Source: Bradyrhizobium sp. SZCCHNS1050
GTDB lineage: Bacteria; Pseudomonadota; Alphaproteobacteria; Rhizobiales; Xanthobacteraceae
DNA: 64,000 nucleotides
Reading direction: 5' to 3'
Assembly (NCBI RefSeq): GCF_032484785.1
Contig: NZ_JAUETR010000001.1
Span: forward strand, 3,909,501 to 3,973,500
The notes below the pieces were generated by a model. That model was not told the DNA's origin. It was given only the letters and a program-made list of their open reading frames with translations, and did no database searches. Of this stretch, positions 7,391 through 16,459 are shown piece by piece. How positions within the stretch are numbered: position 1 is the stretch's first letter; each line of letters starts with the position of its first letter. Made by a program: the position numbers and the translations under genes.

Positions 7391-7939
7391 ATGCTGACGC
7401 CGGCAGAGCTGGTCTGGTTGCTTGCCGCTGTTGCCAAAGGGGACGAGGCTGCCTTCGAGCGCCTCTACGCGGCGACGCGCGCGAAACTCTATGGCGTCGT
7501 GCTCCGTATCTTGCACCGACAGGACCTCGCCGAGGAGGTCGTCCAGGAGACCTATGTGAAGGTCTGGAACAACGCCGCACAGTTCAACCCGGCCGTTTCT
7601 TCCCCGATCACCTGGATGGCCGCCATCGCCCGCAACCGCGCCATCGATCTGGTGCGCAAGCGCGGTGAGCTGTCTTTGGAGGATGAGCCCTCCGCGCTGG
7701 AGGTTGCGGCCGAGACGCCGGATCCGCTGGCGCGCCGCGAGATGTCGGAGGAGCTCAAGCGTCTTTTGGAATGCGTCGGCCAGCTCGAGCCCGACCGCCA
7801 GAAGCTCGTGCTGCTTGCCTACTATAACGGCTGGAGCCGCGAGCAATTGGCGACCAAGTTCGAGGCGCCGGTGAACACGGTGAAGACCTGGCTGAGGCGG
7901 AGCATGATGGACATCCGCCAATGCCTCGGTCTCGGATGA
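7391..7939 (+). CDS. ECF RNA polymerase sigma factor (SigK-like)
   Basis: This 182-residue protein has the two-domain ECF layout. Region 2 (about 20-90) includes the core-binding/-10 stretch DLAEEVVQETYVKVW and the motif AIARNRAIDLVRKR. Region 4 (about 125-175) has the helix-turn-helix GWSREQLATKFEAPVNTVKTWLRR. The next gene encodes an RskA-type membrane anti-sigma factor, so activity is probably released by regulated proteolysis of that partner. The pairing with an RskA protein points to the SigK/ECF19-like branch. A terminator separates it from fliJ, so it is not part of the motility operon. Its target promoters are not visible here. Confidence 0.92.
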   Translation: MLTPAELVWLLAAVAKGDEAAFERLYAATRAKLYGVVLRILHRQDLAEEVVQETYVKVWNNAAQFNPAVSSPITWMAAIARNRAIDLVRKRGELSLEDEPSALEVAAETPDPLARREMSEELKRLLECVGQLEPDRQKLVLLAYYNGWSREQLATKFEAPVNTVKTWLRRSMMDIRQCLGLG

Positions 7940-7990
7940 GGTGCTGTTCGGACCGGCGAGAGACCTTGTAGGACGTGACCTGGACCTGTG

Positions 7991-8983
7991 ATGGCGTATA
8001 GCGAAGACCATATCGCGCTGGCGGCGGAATACGCGCTCGGGACGCTCGACGCCGCCGAACGGGCGCAGGTCGAGACCATGATGGCGGTCGACAAGGATTT
8101 TGTCGCGCTGGTCCACGCGTGGGAATTTCGCCTCGGTCCGCTCAATCAGATGGTCGGGCTGGTCGAGCCGCGTCCCGAACTGTGGGAGCGCATCAAGGCC
8201 GAGATTGCGCGGTTGCGCGCGAACGCCGAGAGCGCGCCGGCTGCACAGGTGACGATCGTCGAGGCTCCGGTCGTTGCCGCTCAGCCCGAGCCCGCGCCTC
8301 CCGAGGTCCCGCTTGTCGAAGCGGAAGCTGCGCCGATCCATGCGTCTCCCGTCAGCGAACCAGAGCCTGAGGTCGCGGCGCCGGTCATCACGCCGACACG
8401 CAGCACGTCCGCGGCTGGCGAGATCGCGAACGACGACACCAATGTCGTTCAGCTCTCGTCCAAGGTCCGGCAATTGCGCGCGGTCGCCAACATCATGACC
8501 GCGCTCGCGGCCGTGCTGCTCGCGCTGGTCGTTGTCCAGGTTTACCGCCCCGACCTCCTGCCGCGGCCATTGCAGCCGAAGCCGCGGATCCAGACTGTCG
8601 AGGTCAAGGTGCCGGTCGCGCAACCCTCCGCCCAGTTCGTTGCCCTCCTGCAGAAGGACGCGGCGTCGCCGGCGTTCATCCTGACCGTCGATGCCGCCAG
8701 CAAGAGCTACACCGTGCGCCGGGTCGGCGCCGCGCCGGAGCCGGGCAAGAGCTTCGAGCTGTGGCTCGTGTCCGACAAGCTGCAGAAGCCGCGCTCGCTC
8801 GGCGTGATCGGCGGCAGCGACTTCACCAGCCGTCCCGTTCTCTCGTCCTACGACGCCGACACAGTCAACCGCGCGACCTACGCCGTCACGGTCGAGCCGG
8901 AGGGCGGGTCGCCGACCGGGCAGGCGACCGGGCCGATCGTTTTTACCGGCAAGCTGATCGAGACGGTGCCGTCGGCGCGGTGA
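7991..8983 (+). CDS. RskA-family membrane anti-sigma factor
   Basis: The N-terminal cytoplasmic part (about residues 1-80, YSEDHIALAAEYALGTLDAAER) matches the anti-sigma domain that holds SigK-type ECF factors. A long Pro/Ala/Glu-rich linker follows (about 85-150), then one transmembrane helix near residues 165-185 (ANIMTALAAVLLALVVVQVY). The periplasmic RskA domain (about 200-330) contains the typical GKSFELWLVSD and SYDADTVNRATYAVTVEPEGGS motifs. It starts 48 bp after the sigma gene; the GTG at 7988 is an alternative start. A strong terminator closes the operon. Confidence 0.9.
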   Translation: MAYSEDHIALAAEYALGTLDAAERAQVETMMAVDKDFVALVHAWEFRLGPLNQMVGLVEPRPELWERIKAEIARLRANAESAPAAQVTIVEAPVVAAQPEPAPPEVPLVEAEAAPIHASPVSEPEPEVAAPVITPTRSTSAAGEIANDDTNVVQLSSKVRQLRAVANIMTALAAVLLALVVVQVYRPDLLPRPLQPKPRIQTVEVKVPVAQPSAQFVALLQKDAASPAFILTVDAASKSYTVRRVGAAPEPGKSFELWLVSDKLQKPRSLGVIGGSDFTSRPVLSSYDADTVNRATYAVTVEPEGGSPTGQATGPIVFTGKLIETVPSAR

Positions 8984-9000
8984 TTCAACGCCCAAAAGAG

Positions 9001-9027
9001 AAAACGCCCGTGGGGAGCGGGCGTTTT
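9001..9027 (+). terminator. Rho-independent terminator of the sigma/anti-sigma operon
   Basis: A perfect 10-bp stem AAAACGCCCG/CGGGCGTTTT with a 7-nt loop begins 17 bp past the anti-sigma stop. The flanking A and T runs could make it work in both directions. Confidence 0.9.
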
Positions 9028-9114
9028 CAGTAGTCGACTTGGGGTTGGGTCTACTACATATCCACGCGGCCAGTTGGGGGGCTGTGAGAACCGCGTGAAT
9101 TCCGGGAATTCCTG

Positions 9115-9315
9115 TCAGCGAACCACCGACATCTCCGAGCTCGTCACCACGACCGGCTTGCCGGCCTTGAGGACCTTTGCCGTCTGCGCGTAGTTCGGCT
9201 CCGCATTCAGTCGGGCGGAGATGCCGAGGCCGGCCACTGCGATGCCAGCCACGAGCGCAACCACCACAATCTTGAGGTGGGTCGTACGATCCGCGCTGTA
9301 AATCGAGTGGTTCAT
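9115..9315 (-). CDS. Small single-pass membrane protein, function unknown
   Basis: The 66-residue product starts at ATG 9315, just after a strong GGAGG site; a longer frame to 9378 has no ribosome site. It has a short polar N-terminus, one hydrophobic helix at about residues 15-35 (IVVVALVAGIAVAGLGIS) and a periplasmic tail of about 30 residues rich in Val, Lys and Ser. Small proteins of this shape occur widely in Bradyrhizobium genomes without an assigned role. A palindrome about 114 bp upstream (9429-9444) may be an operator. Confidence 0.75.
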   Translation of the reverse strand: MNHSIYSADRTTHLKIVVVALVAGIAVAGLGISARLNAEPNYAQTAKVLKAGKPVVVTSSEMSVVR

Positions 9316-9428
9316 GGAAGCCTCCTGCCGTCTTCCGTCCTTCGCTGATTCGTGTGAGCCGGGGGCTTTCCGGTTCATCGTCTCGCGTGAACTAACGTAG
9401 GAAACCTCAATTCTGTTTCGTAGACCAC

Positions 9429-9444
9429 ATCACAAGTGTGTGAT
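9429..9444. promoter_or_regulatory. ATCACA-N4-TGTGAT palindrome upstream of the small membrane protein
   Basis: ATCACAAGTGTGTGAT has perfect 6-bp inverted arms. It lies in the AT-rich region before the gene that starts at 9315. The half-site TGTGA is CRP-like but in the opposite arrangement to a CRP box, so the binding protein cannot be named. Confidence 0.4.
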
Positions 9445-9687
9445 AAGGCGTGATGTCTCGCGATCGAAAGTCGATGAAATCCAAATTCATGTAGTTATAT
9501 CAAAGGTTTGATTGGTTGTTCGGTATGCGGATGAAATTTCAGCCACCTAACGCAAAATTAAGAATTCGTTTGCCTGTGGCGGTAAAGCAAGGGGTGGTCC
9601 GCCGGTAAAAACGGCAAAAGCCGACGCCTCGCGCCGGCCCCGCCGATCAAACGCGCCCGGAATTCTGCGGTTCCGCAACGTCAGCCG

Positions 9688-11814
9688 TCACACGCTCCCC
9701 ACCGTCTTCAGCCGCGCGCGCGGATGGATCTCGGCCTGCGACAGCACCGTGGTCTGGGCCCGGAAGCGCTCGACCAGCGAGCGGACGAACGGCCGGATCG
9801 CCGCCGACGTCACCAGCACCGGCGATTCGCCTTCGCGTGCGGCGCGCTCGAAGGCATCGCGCGTGGCGGTCATGAACTCCGACAGCTTCGACGGCTGCAT
9901 CGCGAGGCTCCGCTCCTCGCCTTGGCCGATCAGCGATTCCGCAAACGCCTGCTCCCACCTGGCCGACAGCGCGATCAGCGGCAGGTAGCCCATCGGCGAG
10001 GTGTTCTGGGCGCAGATCTGGCGGGCGAGGCGGGCGCGCACGTGCTCGACGATCGTTGCCGGGTTGCGCGAGAACGCGAGCGCGTCGGCGATGCCTTCGA
10101 GGATGGTCGAGAGGTCGCGGATCGAGATGCGCTCCGACAACAGCAGTTGCAGCACGCGCTGGATGCCGGAAATCGTGATCTGCGTCGGCACGATGTCCTT
10201 GACCAGCTCGCTCTGCTCCTTCGGCAGCTCCTTCAGGAGCTTCTGCACCTCGCCGTAGGACAGCAGGTCGCTCATATTGGCCTTGAGCAGCTCGGTCAGG
10301 TGCGTCGACAGCACGGTCGCCGCGTCGACGACCGTGTAGCCCTTGAGCGTCGCCTCTTCCTTCAGGCCGGCGTCGACCCAGGTGGCGGGCAGGCCGAAGG
10401 TCGGCTCCGTCGTGTGGATGCCGGGCACCGCGACCTGGTTGCCGCCGGGGTCCATGACCATGAACTGGCTCGGCCAGATCTTGCCGGAGCCGGCGTCGAC
10501 CTCCTTGATCTTGATGATGTAGGTGTTGGCCTCGAGCTGCACGTTGTCGAGGATGCGCACCGACGGCATCACGAAACCCATCTCGATCGCCAGCGACCGG
10601 CGCAGCGCCTTGATCTGGTCGGTCAGGCGGTCGGTGCCGTCGGGTGCGTTCACGAGCGGCAGCAGCGCATAGCCGAGCTCGATCTTGAGGTCGTCGATCT
10701 TGAGCGCGGCCGAGATCGGCTCCTCGGCGGCCGCGGCGGTGGCAGCCGCTGCCGGCGCTGCAGCCGCGGCGACCTCCTCGGCCTTCGCGACCTCCTTCTG
10801 CTTGCGCGCCTTGAGGGCGAGCGCGGCGGCGCCGCCGCCGAGCGCCAGGAACGGAAGGGTCGGGATGCCCGGCAGCAGCGCCAGCACCAGCATCACGGCA
10901 GCCGACATGCCGAGCGCCTGCGGATAGCCCGAGAACTGCTTGATCAGCGCCTTGTCGGCGGCACCGCTGACGCCGGCCTTGGAGACCAGGAGGCCCGCGG
11001 CGGTCGAGACGATCAGCGCCGGCACCTGGGTCACGAGGCCGTCGCCGACGGTCAGCGTGGTGTAGGTGCGGGCGGCCTCGGCAAAGCCGAGACCCTGCTG
11101 GGCGACGCCGATGATGATGCCGCCGATGATGTTGATGAAGACGACGAGCAGGCCGGCGACCGCGTCGCCGCGGACGAATTTGGAGGCACCGTCCATGGCG
11201 CCGAAGAAGCCGCTTTCGTCCTCCAGCTCCTTGCGCCTGATCTTGGCGACCTTCTCGTCGATCAGGCCGGCGGAGAGGTCGGCGTCGATCGCCATCTGCT
11301 TGCCGGGCATGGAGTCCAGATGGAAGCGCGCCGCGACCTCGGCGATGCGGCCCGAACCCTTGGTGATGACGACGAAGTTCACCGTCACCAGGATCGCGAA
11401 CACGATGATGCCGATGACGAAATTGCCGCTCATCACGAAGTTGCCGAACGCCTCGATGACGTGGCCGGCGGCATCGGTGCCCTCGTGGCCACGCGACAGG
11501 ATCAGCCGGGTCGAGGCCAGGTTGAGCGACAGCCGCAGCATCGTGGAGATCAGGAGGATGGTCGGGAAGGAGGAGAATTCCAGCGGCGCCTGGATGAACA
11601 AGGCGGTCATCAGGATCAGGATCGACAGGGTGATCGAGATCGCCAGGAACAGATCGAGCACCAGCGAGGGCAGCGGCAGGATCAGCACCACCAGGATGGT
11701 GAGGATGCCGAGCGCCAGCGCGATGTCGCCGCGCAGGACGGCTGTCTTGAGGTCAGCGAATGAGAACCCGCCGGCCGGAGATCCGACCCCCTGACCCGCC
11801 GTGACGTCGACCAT
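9688..11814 (-). CDS. flhA: Flagellar export gate protein FlhA
   Basis: FlhA forms the nonameric export gate of the flagellar type III apparatus. The N-terminal half has eight predicted membrane helices (first near residues 30-60, IALALGILTILVVLILPLPS). It also carries the conserved FHIPEP-type cytoplasmic loop (VVITKGSGRIAEVAARFHLDSMPGK, then IDADLSAG). An Ala/Glu-rich linker (about 355-375) leads to the cytoplasmic ring domain. ATG 11814 gives the normal N-terminal length of about 29 residues before the first helix. A GTG at 11916 with a strong GGAGGAG site would add 34 residues and cannot be excluded. A CtrA-like palindrome lies further upstream. Confidence 0.95.
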   Translation of the reverse strand: MVDVTAGQGVGSPAGGFSFADLKTAVLRGDIALALGILTILVVLILPLPSLVLDLFLAISITLSILILMTALFIQAPLEFSSFPTILLISTMLRLSLNLASTRLILSRGHEGTDAAGHVIEAFGNFVMSGNFVIGIIVFAILVTVNFVVITKGSGRIAEVAARFHLDSMPGKQMAIDADLSAGLIDEKVAKIRRKELEDESGFFGAMDGASKFVRGDAVAGLLVVFINIIGGIIIGVAQQGLGFAEAARTYTTLTVGDGLVTQVPALIVSTAAGLLVSKAGVSGAADKALIKQFSGYPQALGMSAAVMLVLALLPGIPTLPFLALGGGAAALALKARKQKEVAKAEEVAAAAAPAAAATAAAAEEPISAALKIDDLKIELGYALLPLVNAPDGTDRLTDQIKALRRSLAIEMGFVMPSVRILDNVQLEANTYIIKIKEVDAGSGKIWPSQFMVMDPGGNQVAVPGIHTTEPTFGLPATWVDAGLKEEATLKGYTVVDAATVLSTHLTELLKANMSDLLSYGEVQKLLKELPKEQSELVKDIVPTQITISGIQRVLQLLLSERISIRDLSTILEGIADALAFSRNPATIVEHVRARLARQICAQNTSPMGYLPLIALSARWEQAFAESLIGQGEERSLAMQPSKLSEFMTATRDAFERAAREGESPVLVTSAAIRPFVRSLVERFRAQTTVLSQAEIHPRARLKTVGSV

Positions 11815-12001
11815 GGCTTTCGCCCCTTCCCGCGGGCCGCGTGTGCCGGCCCCAAACGACTGCGCGACGGCCGCAGGGCCGCCGTTCCGAAACTGAGGTA
11901 CCGCGCCGGCGTCCACGGAAGGTCTCCTCCGTCAACTGCACCCAACCACGACACGCACATTCCACCCGGCAATTTTTGCCCGGTGGTTGGTTAGCGTTCG
12001 G

Positions 12002-12016
12002 TTAATGGCGGTTAAC
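12002..12016. promoter_or_regulatory. CtrA-like TTAA-N6-TTAAC motif upstream of flhA
   Basis: TTAATGGCGGTTAAC lies 188 bp before the flhA ATG, or 86 bp before the alternative GTG. The CtrA consensus is TTAA-N7-TTAAC, so the spacing is one base short. On the minus strand it also reads TTAACC, the preferred CtrA half-site. Confidence 0.45.
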
Positions 12017-12154
12017 AAAGGGTTGCGGGGGCAGGAGAGCGGGCGCACTTGGCAAGCTAGGCGCTGGTCTGCATCGGTCGGTCTCCTGCATCGGCTTGGT
12101 TGGCGTGCGCCCGCGGTCTCGCGGCGCCGCGCGCCCGAGTTGTGCGTCAGGTCT

Positions 12155-12560
12155 GCCCTCAAATCAGGTGGAGGGCGCAGGGAAGGCCGGGCGCTGGCCG
12201 CGCCCGTGGCCCGCCTGCAGCAAAAAAAGCAGGCGGCAGTCACCACAGGTCTGGCCGAATCACCCGGCCTTCCCTGCACGACGGTTGGAACGGCTTATAC
12301 GTGGTCTCCCTGGTGCGCCGGGCTTGTTGGCCACCATCCCCACGCGAAGCGAAGCTTCGTCGTGAGTTGACACCAGCGTCGGGGTGTCGGGACCGCACGA
12401 TTTCGCCGTGCGCAACGAACCGTTCGTCCGCGCGGCACGAGGCCACGCTGCGATTCGCTGCGCCCATCGCATCCCACCTCCCACGTCTCGTGACGGTCGC
12501 GACACGCCCCTCCGGCGGAAGCAGGACGGGAAGAGATATACACGGTTTCGGAAAAAATGA
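12155..12560 (-). repeat. Dispersed ~400-bp element, copy B (inverted)
   Basis: This is the reverse complement of the element at 3455-3830. The hairpin tail is at about 12174-12292, with arms GCGCAGGGAAGGCCGGGCG and CACCCGGCCTTCCCTGC around the core GCCGCCTGC-T-rich-GCAGGCGGGCC. The body runs to about 12530 and an AT-rich head follows to about 12600. With copy C it is among the most complete members. The whole 11915-12770 interval contains this element and no convincing gene. Confidence 0.8.
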
Positions 12561-12770
12561 AAGAAGAAAATTCGGCAAACCAAAAAGTATGATCGATACG
12601 GGCTGCGGCGCGCCTTGAGGTCAGCCGGCCTGTTGTCGACGAGCCCCATCCGAGCGCGACGAAGTCCGGCGTTCGCCAGGCGCGCGTCGAGAGATGATTG
12701 GCCGAGTCAATGGGAGGAGAGTTTTCGCTACAGTCCGCAGACGTTAGACGGGGCGAGGGATGTGTGCGTG

Positions 12771-13091
12771 TCAGTGTGTCCGGCGCTGCTTCAGGACGAA
12801 GGCATCATCGATATAGTGCAGTTCTTGTCCATCGAACAGCCGCTCATCGTCCCGCGCGACGGCGAGCACGAACGCGAAGCCATCCTCCACGGTGATGTCG
12901 TCGATGATGTCGGCCCGATTGTCATAGAAGCCAATGACGACGCGGGATGTCGCGATATCTGGGTTCAAGTCGGCGTCGAGCCACATCACGGCCGGGATCA
13001 CCTCGGGAAGTCCGTTCTGTCTCTTGAGCGCGTCGACCAGGGCCTCGATTCGACGTCTTGCGCTGGCTGCGATCGAGAATGCAATCTTCAT
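12771..13091 (-). CDS. Conserved hypothetical protein, acidic, 106 aa
   Basis: I do not recognise a family. The product is a soluble, acidic protein of 106 residues with a basic N-terminal helix (SIAASARRRIEALVDALKRQ) and a mixed alpha/beta pattern after it (VVIGFYDNRADIID, EDGFAFVLAVARDDERLF). It has no signal peptide, membrane helix or cysteine cluster. It lies between dispersed-repeat copy B and a divergently placed small gene at 13175, in a region of lower coding density, so lateral gain is possible. Its composition is like real protein and unlike the shadow frames around it. Confidence 0.6.
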   Translation of the reverse strand: MKIAFSIAASARRRIEALVDALKRQNGLPEVIPAVMWLDADLNPDIATSRVVIGFYDNRADIIDDITVEDGFAFVLAVARDDERLFDGQELHYIDDAFVLKQRRTH

Positions 13092-13174
13092 GGTCGAAGC
13101 TTAGCCGTCGCTCAGGGCTGGGACAACCAACCTGGCTCGTTCGCTGTGACGTATCGAAATCGAGGAATACACGA

Positions 13175-13390
13175 ATGCGTACGGTCTTTCTACTTTGGCA
13201 CGCCCGCCCGTTCGATGATGACGAGAGGGAAGACAAGCTCGTCGGCGTCTACAGCAGCGCCGAAGAAGCCATTGCCGCCAAGATACGCAAGCTTCAGTTT
13301 CAAGGCTTTCGCGATTATCCTGATGGCTTCTTCGTCAGCGAATACGAAGTTGACAGGGATGCCTGGAGCGAAGGATTCACTGTACGGTAG
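13175..13390 (+). CDS. DUF7336-like small protein
   Basis: The 71-residue product begins MRTVFLLWHARPFDDDERED, then LVGVYSSAEEAIAA and a C-terminal FRDYPDGFFVSEYEVDRDAWSEGF. These are the hallmarks of the small family described as DUF7336: an LLWH start, a GVYSS turn and a W-x-E-G-F end. ATG 13175 is chosen because GAGGAA lies 8 nt before it. The longer open frame from 13058 overlaps the divergent gene and has no ribosome site. The biochemical role of the family is unknown to me; related short proteins are often found singly in accessory regions. Confidence 0.7.
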   Translation: MRTVFLLWHARPFDDDEREDKLVGVYSSAEEAIAAKIRKLQFQGFRDYPDGFFVSEYEVDRDAWSEGFTVR

Positions 13391-13522
13391 GTTGGGATTA
13401 TGCGCGCAAGACTGCCCCGTAGTTTCGCGGGCGTCACCGTTCGTGACATTTTGTAACGACGCCACATGCGGCCTTCTTTAAGCAACGCTTGCTGCTATCG
13501 TCTCACGACGATGGAGCTCTCG

Positions 13523-14449
13523 ATGTTGCGTTCGATACCTGCTGTTTTGTTAGCTGCCGGCCTGTGGCTGCAGCAGCCCTTCTTTCTTTCACCTGCACTC
13601 GCAGGTCCCTTTCTGGCGCGGCTGCAGGCGCGCATGGCGGCGCGCGAGGCCGAGCGCCAAAGCGGGCCGGCCACCGAATATGCTTATGGCGCCGATCCGC
13701 TGCAGAAGCTCGACTTTTGGCAGGCGAGGGGAGGCAAGGCCGCGCCGCTGGTCGTGTTCGTACATGGCGGCGGATGGAAGCGCGGCGACAAGCGCAACGC
13801 GACAGGGGCCGCGAAGGTCGAGCACATGCTCGCGCAGGGTTACGCGTTTGCCTCGATCGACTATCGGCTGGTACCGGCCGCGACCGTCGAGCAGCAGGCG
13901 GCTGACGTCGCCGCGGCGCTCGCGTGGTTGCGCTCCAATGCCAAGCGTCTGGGCATCGACCCCGCGCGCATCGTGCTGATGGGGCACAGCGCCGGCGCGC
14001 ATCTGGTGGCGTTGGTCGGGACTGATCCGCGCTACTTCACGGCGGCCGGGCTGTCGTTGCGGGACGTCAGCGGCATCATCGCGCTGGATGGCGCCTGCTA
14101 CGACGTGGCGCGCCAGCTCGCCGACAGCGGCCGTTTCATGCTCGATACCTACATCCAGGCATTCGGCACCGACCCGGTGCGTCAGCGGGCGCTGTCGCCG
14201 ACCCTCCAGGCCGCGAAGCCGAACGCGCCGGCGTTCCTGATCCTCCATGTCGACCGCGCCGACGGCAAGGCGCAGTCCGAGGCGCTCGGCGCCGCCCTGA
14301 TGCAGGCGGGCACGCCGGCCGAAGTCCAGGGCGTCGGCGGCACCGGCCTGCGCGGCCACATGGAGATCAACCGTGAACTCGGCGATCCCAGCCATCCGGC
14401 GACCGCGATCGTCGACGCCTGGCTGCGCCGAAGGATCGGCGCCGAATGA
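13523..14449 (+). CDS. Secreted alpha/beta hydrolase (HSL/BD-FAE type esterase)
   Basis: The 308-residue protein starts at ATG 13523 (GGAG just upstream) with a signal peptide ending near SPALAG. The oxyanion motif HGGGW appears near residue 90 and the nucleophile elbow GHSAG near residue 155. A catalytic His is likely in RGHMEINRELGDP close to the C-terminus. HGGGW with GHSAG is typical of the hormone-sensitive-lipase group of esterases, which cleave short acyl esters. The export signal places it in the periplasm. The substrate cannot be told from sequence. It stands alone between unrelated genes. Confidence 0.88.
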   Translation: MLRSIPAVLLAAGLWLQQPFFLSPALAGPFLARLQARMAAREAERQSGPATEYAYGADPLQKLDFWQARGGKAAPLVVFVHGGGWKRGDKRNATGAAKVEHMLAQGYAFASIDYRLVPAATVEQQAADVAAALAWLRSNAKRLGIDPARIVLMGHSAGAHLVALVGTDPRYFTAAGLSLRDVSGIIALDGACYDVARQLADSGRFMLDTYIQAFGTDPVRQRALSPTLQAAKPNAPAFLILHVDRADGKAQSEALGAALMQAGTPAEVQGVGGTGLRGHMEINRELGDPSHPATAIVDAWLRRRIGAE

Positions 14450-14668
14450 CGATCGGCGACTCGCCGCTGTCCGCAGGACTGCAGCGCCCACCGCACCTTC
14501 GTGTCGCGCCGGGGTCGCTGGCGTGACGCCAGGCAATGTGTCCGTATCGTGCGCGCCGCGCGGCGGATGGCATCAAGTTTTTCTGATCGCCGCGATCAGC
14601 GATTGCGATTGGCGATGCAGGATGTCGCTCTTTAGAAGGTTTCTAAATCTTTCTCAGGAGAGCCCAAG

Positions 14669-15184
14669 ATGCATCGACCGAAGCTCCGCCATGGTCTGCG
14701 GCTGACAGCGACGGCCGCTGGCCTGGCCGGGGTTGCATCGCTGATCGCGATCGCCGCGCCGAGGGCGGAGACGCCGACACCCGCTCCGGCGCCGGCCTAT
14801 CTGCCGACCGTCAGCGACCTGATGATCGCGACCATCCAGCCGCGCCATCTCAGGCTCTGGATCGCCGGCCATAGCGGCAACTGGGCGTTCAGCGCCTATG
14901 AGCTCGGCAATCTCAAGGGCGCGTTCAACCGCGTCAGCCGGGCGCAGCCACTGGTCGAGGGCAATTCGTTTGCCGACATGACGACGGCCGTGACGCAGCA
15001 GCCGTTCGACGAACTGGCGCAGGCCATCAAGCAGAAGGACATCGGCCGCTTCGAGCGCTCCTATGCCGACCTCACCGCCGCCTGCAACTCCTGCCACCAG
15101 GCGCTCAATCGCGCCGCCGTGGTCATCAAGGTGCCGCAGACCGCCAGCGTTGCCGACCAGGACTTCACGGCCGGCGCGGAGTGA
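14669..15184 (+). CDS. Periplasmic cytochrome c'-like protein
   Basis: This 171-residue protein has a signal peptide (residues about 1-33, ending near APRAE). It also has a single haem-binding motif CNSCH close to the C-terminus. A haem motif at the end of a mostly helical protein is the layout of class II cytochromes c (c' and c556), four-helix bundles that bind or detoxify NO or act as electron carriers. The segment IQPRHLRLWIAGHSGNWAFSAYELGNLK resembles hypothetical c-type cytochromes of Bradyrhizobium. AGGAGAG precedes ATG 14669. No redox partner gene is adjacent. Confidence 0.8.
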   Translation: MHRPKLRHGLRLTATAAGLAGVASLIAIAAPRAETPTPAPAPAYLPTVSDLMIATIQPRHLRLWIAGHSGNWAFSAYELGNLKGAFNRVSRAQPLVEGNSFADMTTAVTQQPFDELAQAIKQKDIGRFERSYADLTAACNSCHQALNRAAVVIKVPQTASVADQDFTAGAE

Positions 15185-15405
15185 CAGCGGGCGGACGGTG
15201 AAGCAGGACCGGTCACGCGCCGTCCGGCGCTGCTGCCGGCCGGGGCCACGCGTGCGGATCAGCGAGGCGTGATCGACCCCTCGGTTTGTTGCGTGGGTTG
15301 ATTCCAACCCGGAGAGACTTCCGGCCGCTCTTTGTTGGCAGGTGCCAACTCCGGGGGATGCGCTTTCTGGCATCGCAGATCGGCGAAGTGCTCACATCCT
15401 CTCGC

Positions 15406-16416
15406 CTATAGCTTCACAACGATCTTGCCGAAGTGCGAGCCGGACCGGAGAAGGGCGAACGCTTCGGGAGCGTCGTCAAAGTCGTAGACCCGATCGACGA
15501 TCGGGTGGATCGCGTGTTCGGCCAGGAATCGATTCATGGCCGTGAAATGTTCGACCGAACCCACGGTGACGCCGATGATGTCGGCATTCTCCCACTGCAG
15601 GCGGGCGAGGTCGGGCTTGGGGCCGAACCCCGTCAAGACACCGATCTGGACGATCTTGCCACCCGAAGCGACCGACCGCAGCGATCGGTCGTAGGTGCCG
15701 GGGCCGCCGAGCTCGAGGACATGCGTGGCGCCTTCGCCGTCCGTCGCTTTCATCACGGCGACATCCCAATCGGGCGTGTCGCGGTAGTTGATCAGGATCG
15801 AGGCGCCGAGCGCCTGGGCGCGGGCGAGCTTCTCATCCGAGGACGAGATGACGATCGCGCGCGCGCCCAGCGCGGCCGCGAACTGAAGGCCGAACAGCGC
15901 GACGCCGCCGGTTCCCTGGACCAGCAGCGTGTCGGCCTTGCCCATTCCGCCACGGGTGATGAGGCCGTGCCAGGCCGTGACGCCGGCACAGGGCAAGGTC
16001 GCGGCTTCGATCGACGTGAGGTGCGCCGGCACGGGGACCAGCGCCGTCGCCGGCAGCACCACGTACTCCGCCAGCATGCCATCCATCGTGCTGCCGCCGA
16101 GGGCTGACGGAACATAGCTCGCCTTGAACGGCCCGGAAATCCAATCGCGAAAGAACGATGCGGCCACACGATCGCCCGGGCGCCATTGAACGACATCGGA
16201 GCCTACGGCATCAACGATGCCTGCGCCGTCAGAGAGCGGGACGCGGCGGTCGAAACCGCCTTCACCCGCTCGGTCGAGGATCAGGAGGTCGCGGTAGTTG
16301 AGACTTGCCGCCTCGACCCGAATGCGGACCTCGCCAGGGGCGGGTTCAGGTTTGATGACGTCGGTGCGCACCAGGCGACCCGCGCCCGCATGGCCATTCA
16401 AATGATAGGCTTTCAT
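15406..16416 (-). CDS. Zinc-independent quinone oxidoreductase-like NAD(P)H dehydrogenase (MDR family)
   Basis: A 336-residue medium-chain dehydrogenase/reductase. It has the GroES-like N-terminal half (SLNYRDLLILDRAG, LSDGAGIVDAVGSDVVQWRPGDRV) and a Rossmann half with the nucleotide motif VQGTGGVALFGLQFAAALGARAI (about 170-195). The structural-zinc cysteines of true alcohol dehydrogenases are missing, which points to the quinone oxidoreductase branch. ATG 16416 is preferred over the GTG at 16431 because GGGAGC sits just before it. It is divergent from a MerR regulator, and the promoter between them has the MerR-type 19-bp spacer with an operator palindrome. That indicates induction by the MerR protein's signal. 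Confidence 0.88.
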   Translation of the reverse strand: MKAYHLNGHAGAGRLVRTDVIKPEPAPGEVRIRVEAASLNYRDLLILDRAGEGGFDRRVPLSDGAGIVDAVGSDVVQWRPGDRVAASFFRDWISGPFKASYVPSALGGSTMDGMLAEYVVLPATALVPVPAHLTSIEAATLPCAGVTAWHGLITRGGMGKADTLLVQGTGGVALFGLQFAAALGARAIVISSSDEKLARAQALGASILINYRDTPDWDVAVMKATDGEGATHVLELGGPGTYDRSLRSVASGGKIVQIGVLTGFGPKPDLARLQWENADIIGVTVGSVEHFTAMNRFLAEHAIHPIVDRVYDFDDAPEAFALLRSGSHFGKIVVKL

Positions 16417-16459
16417 CGTTGCTCCCGTCACAAGGGGACTCCACTTGGATGAGCACGAT

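Noticed and set aside
9724..11763. Long plus-strand frame of 679 codons antisense to flhA
   Set aside because: It is rich in Arg, His, Asp and Gln with no folded pattern or ribosome site, the usual mirror of a GC-rich gene; the minus strand encodes a clear FlhA.
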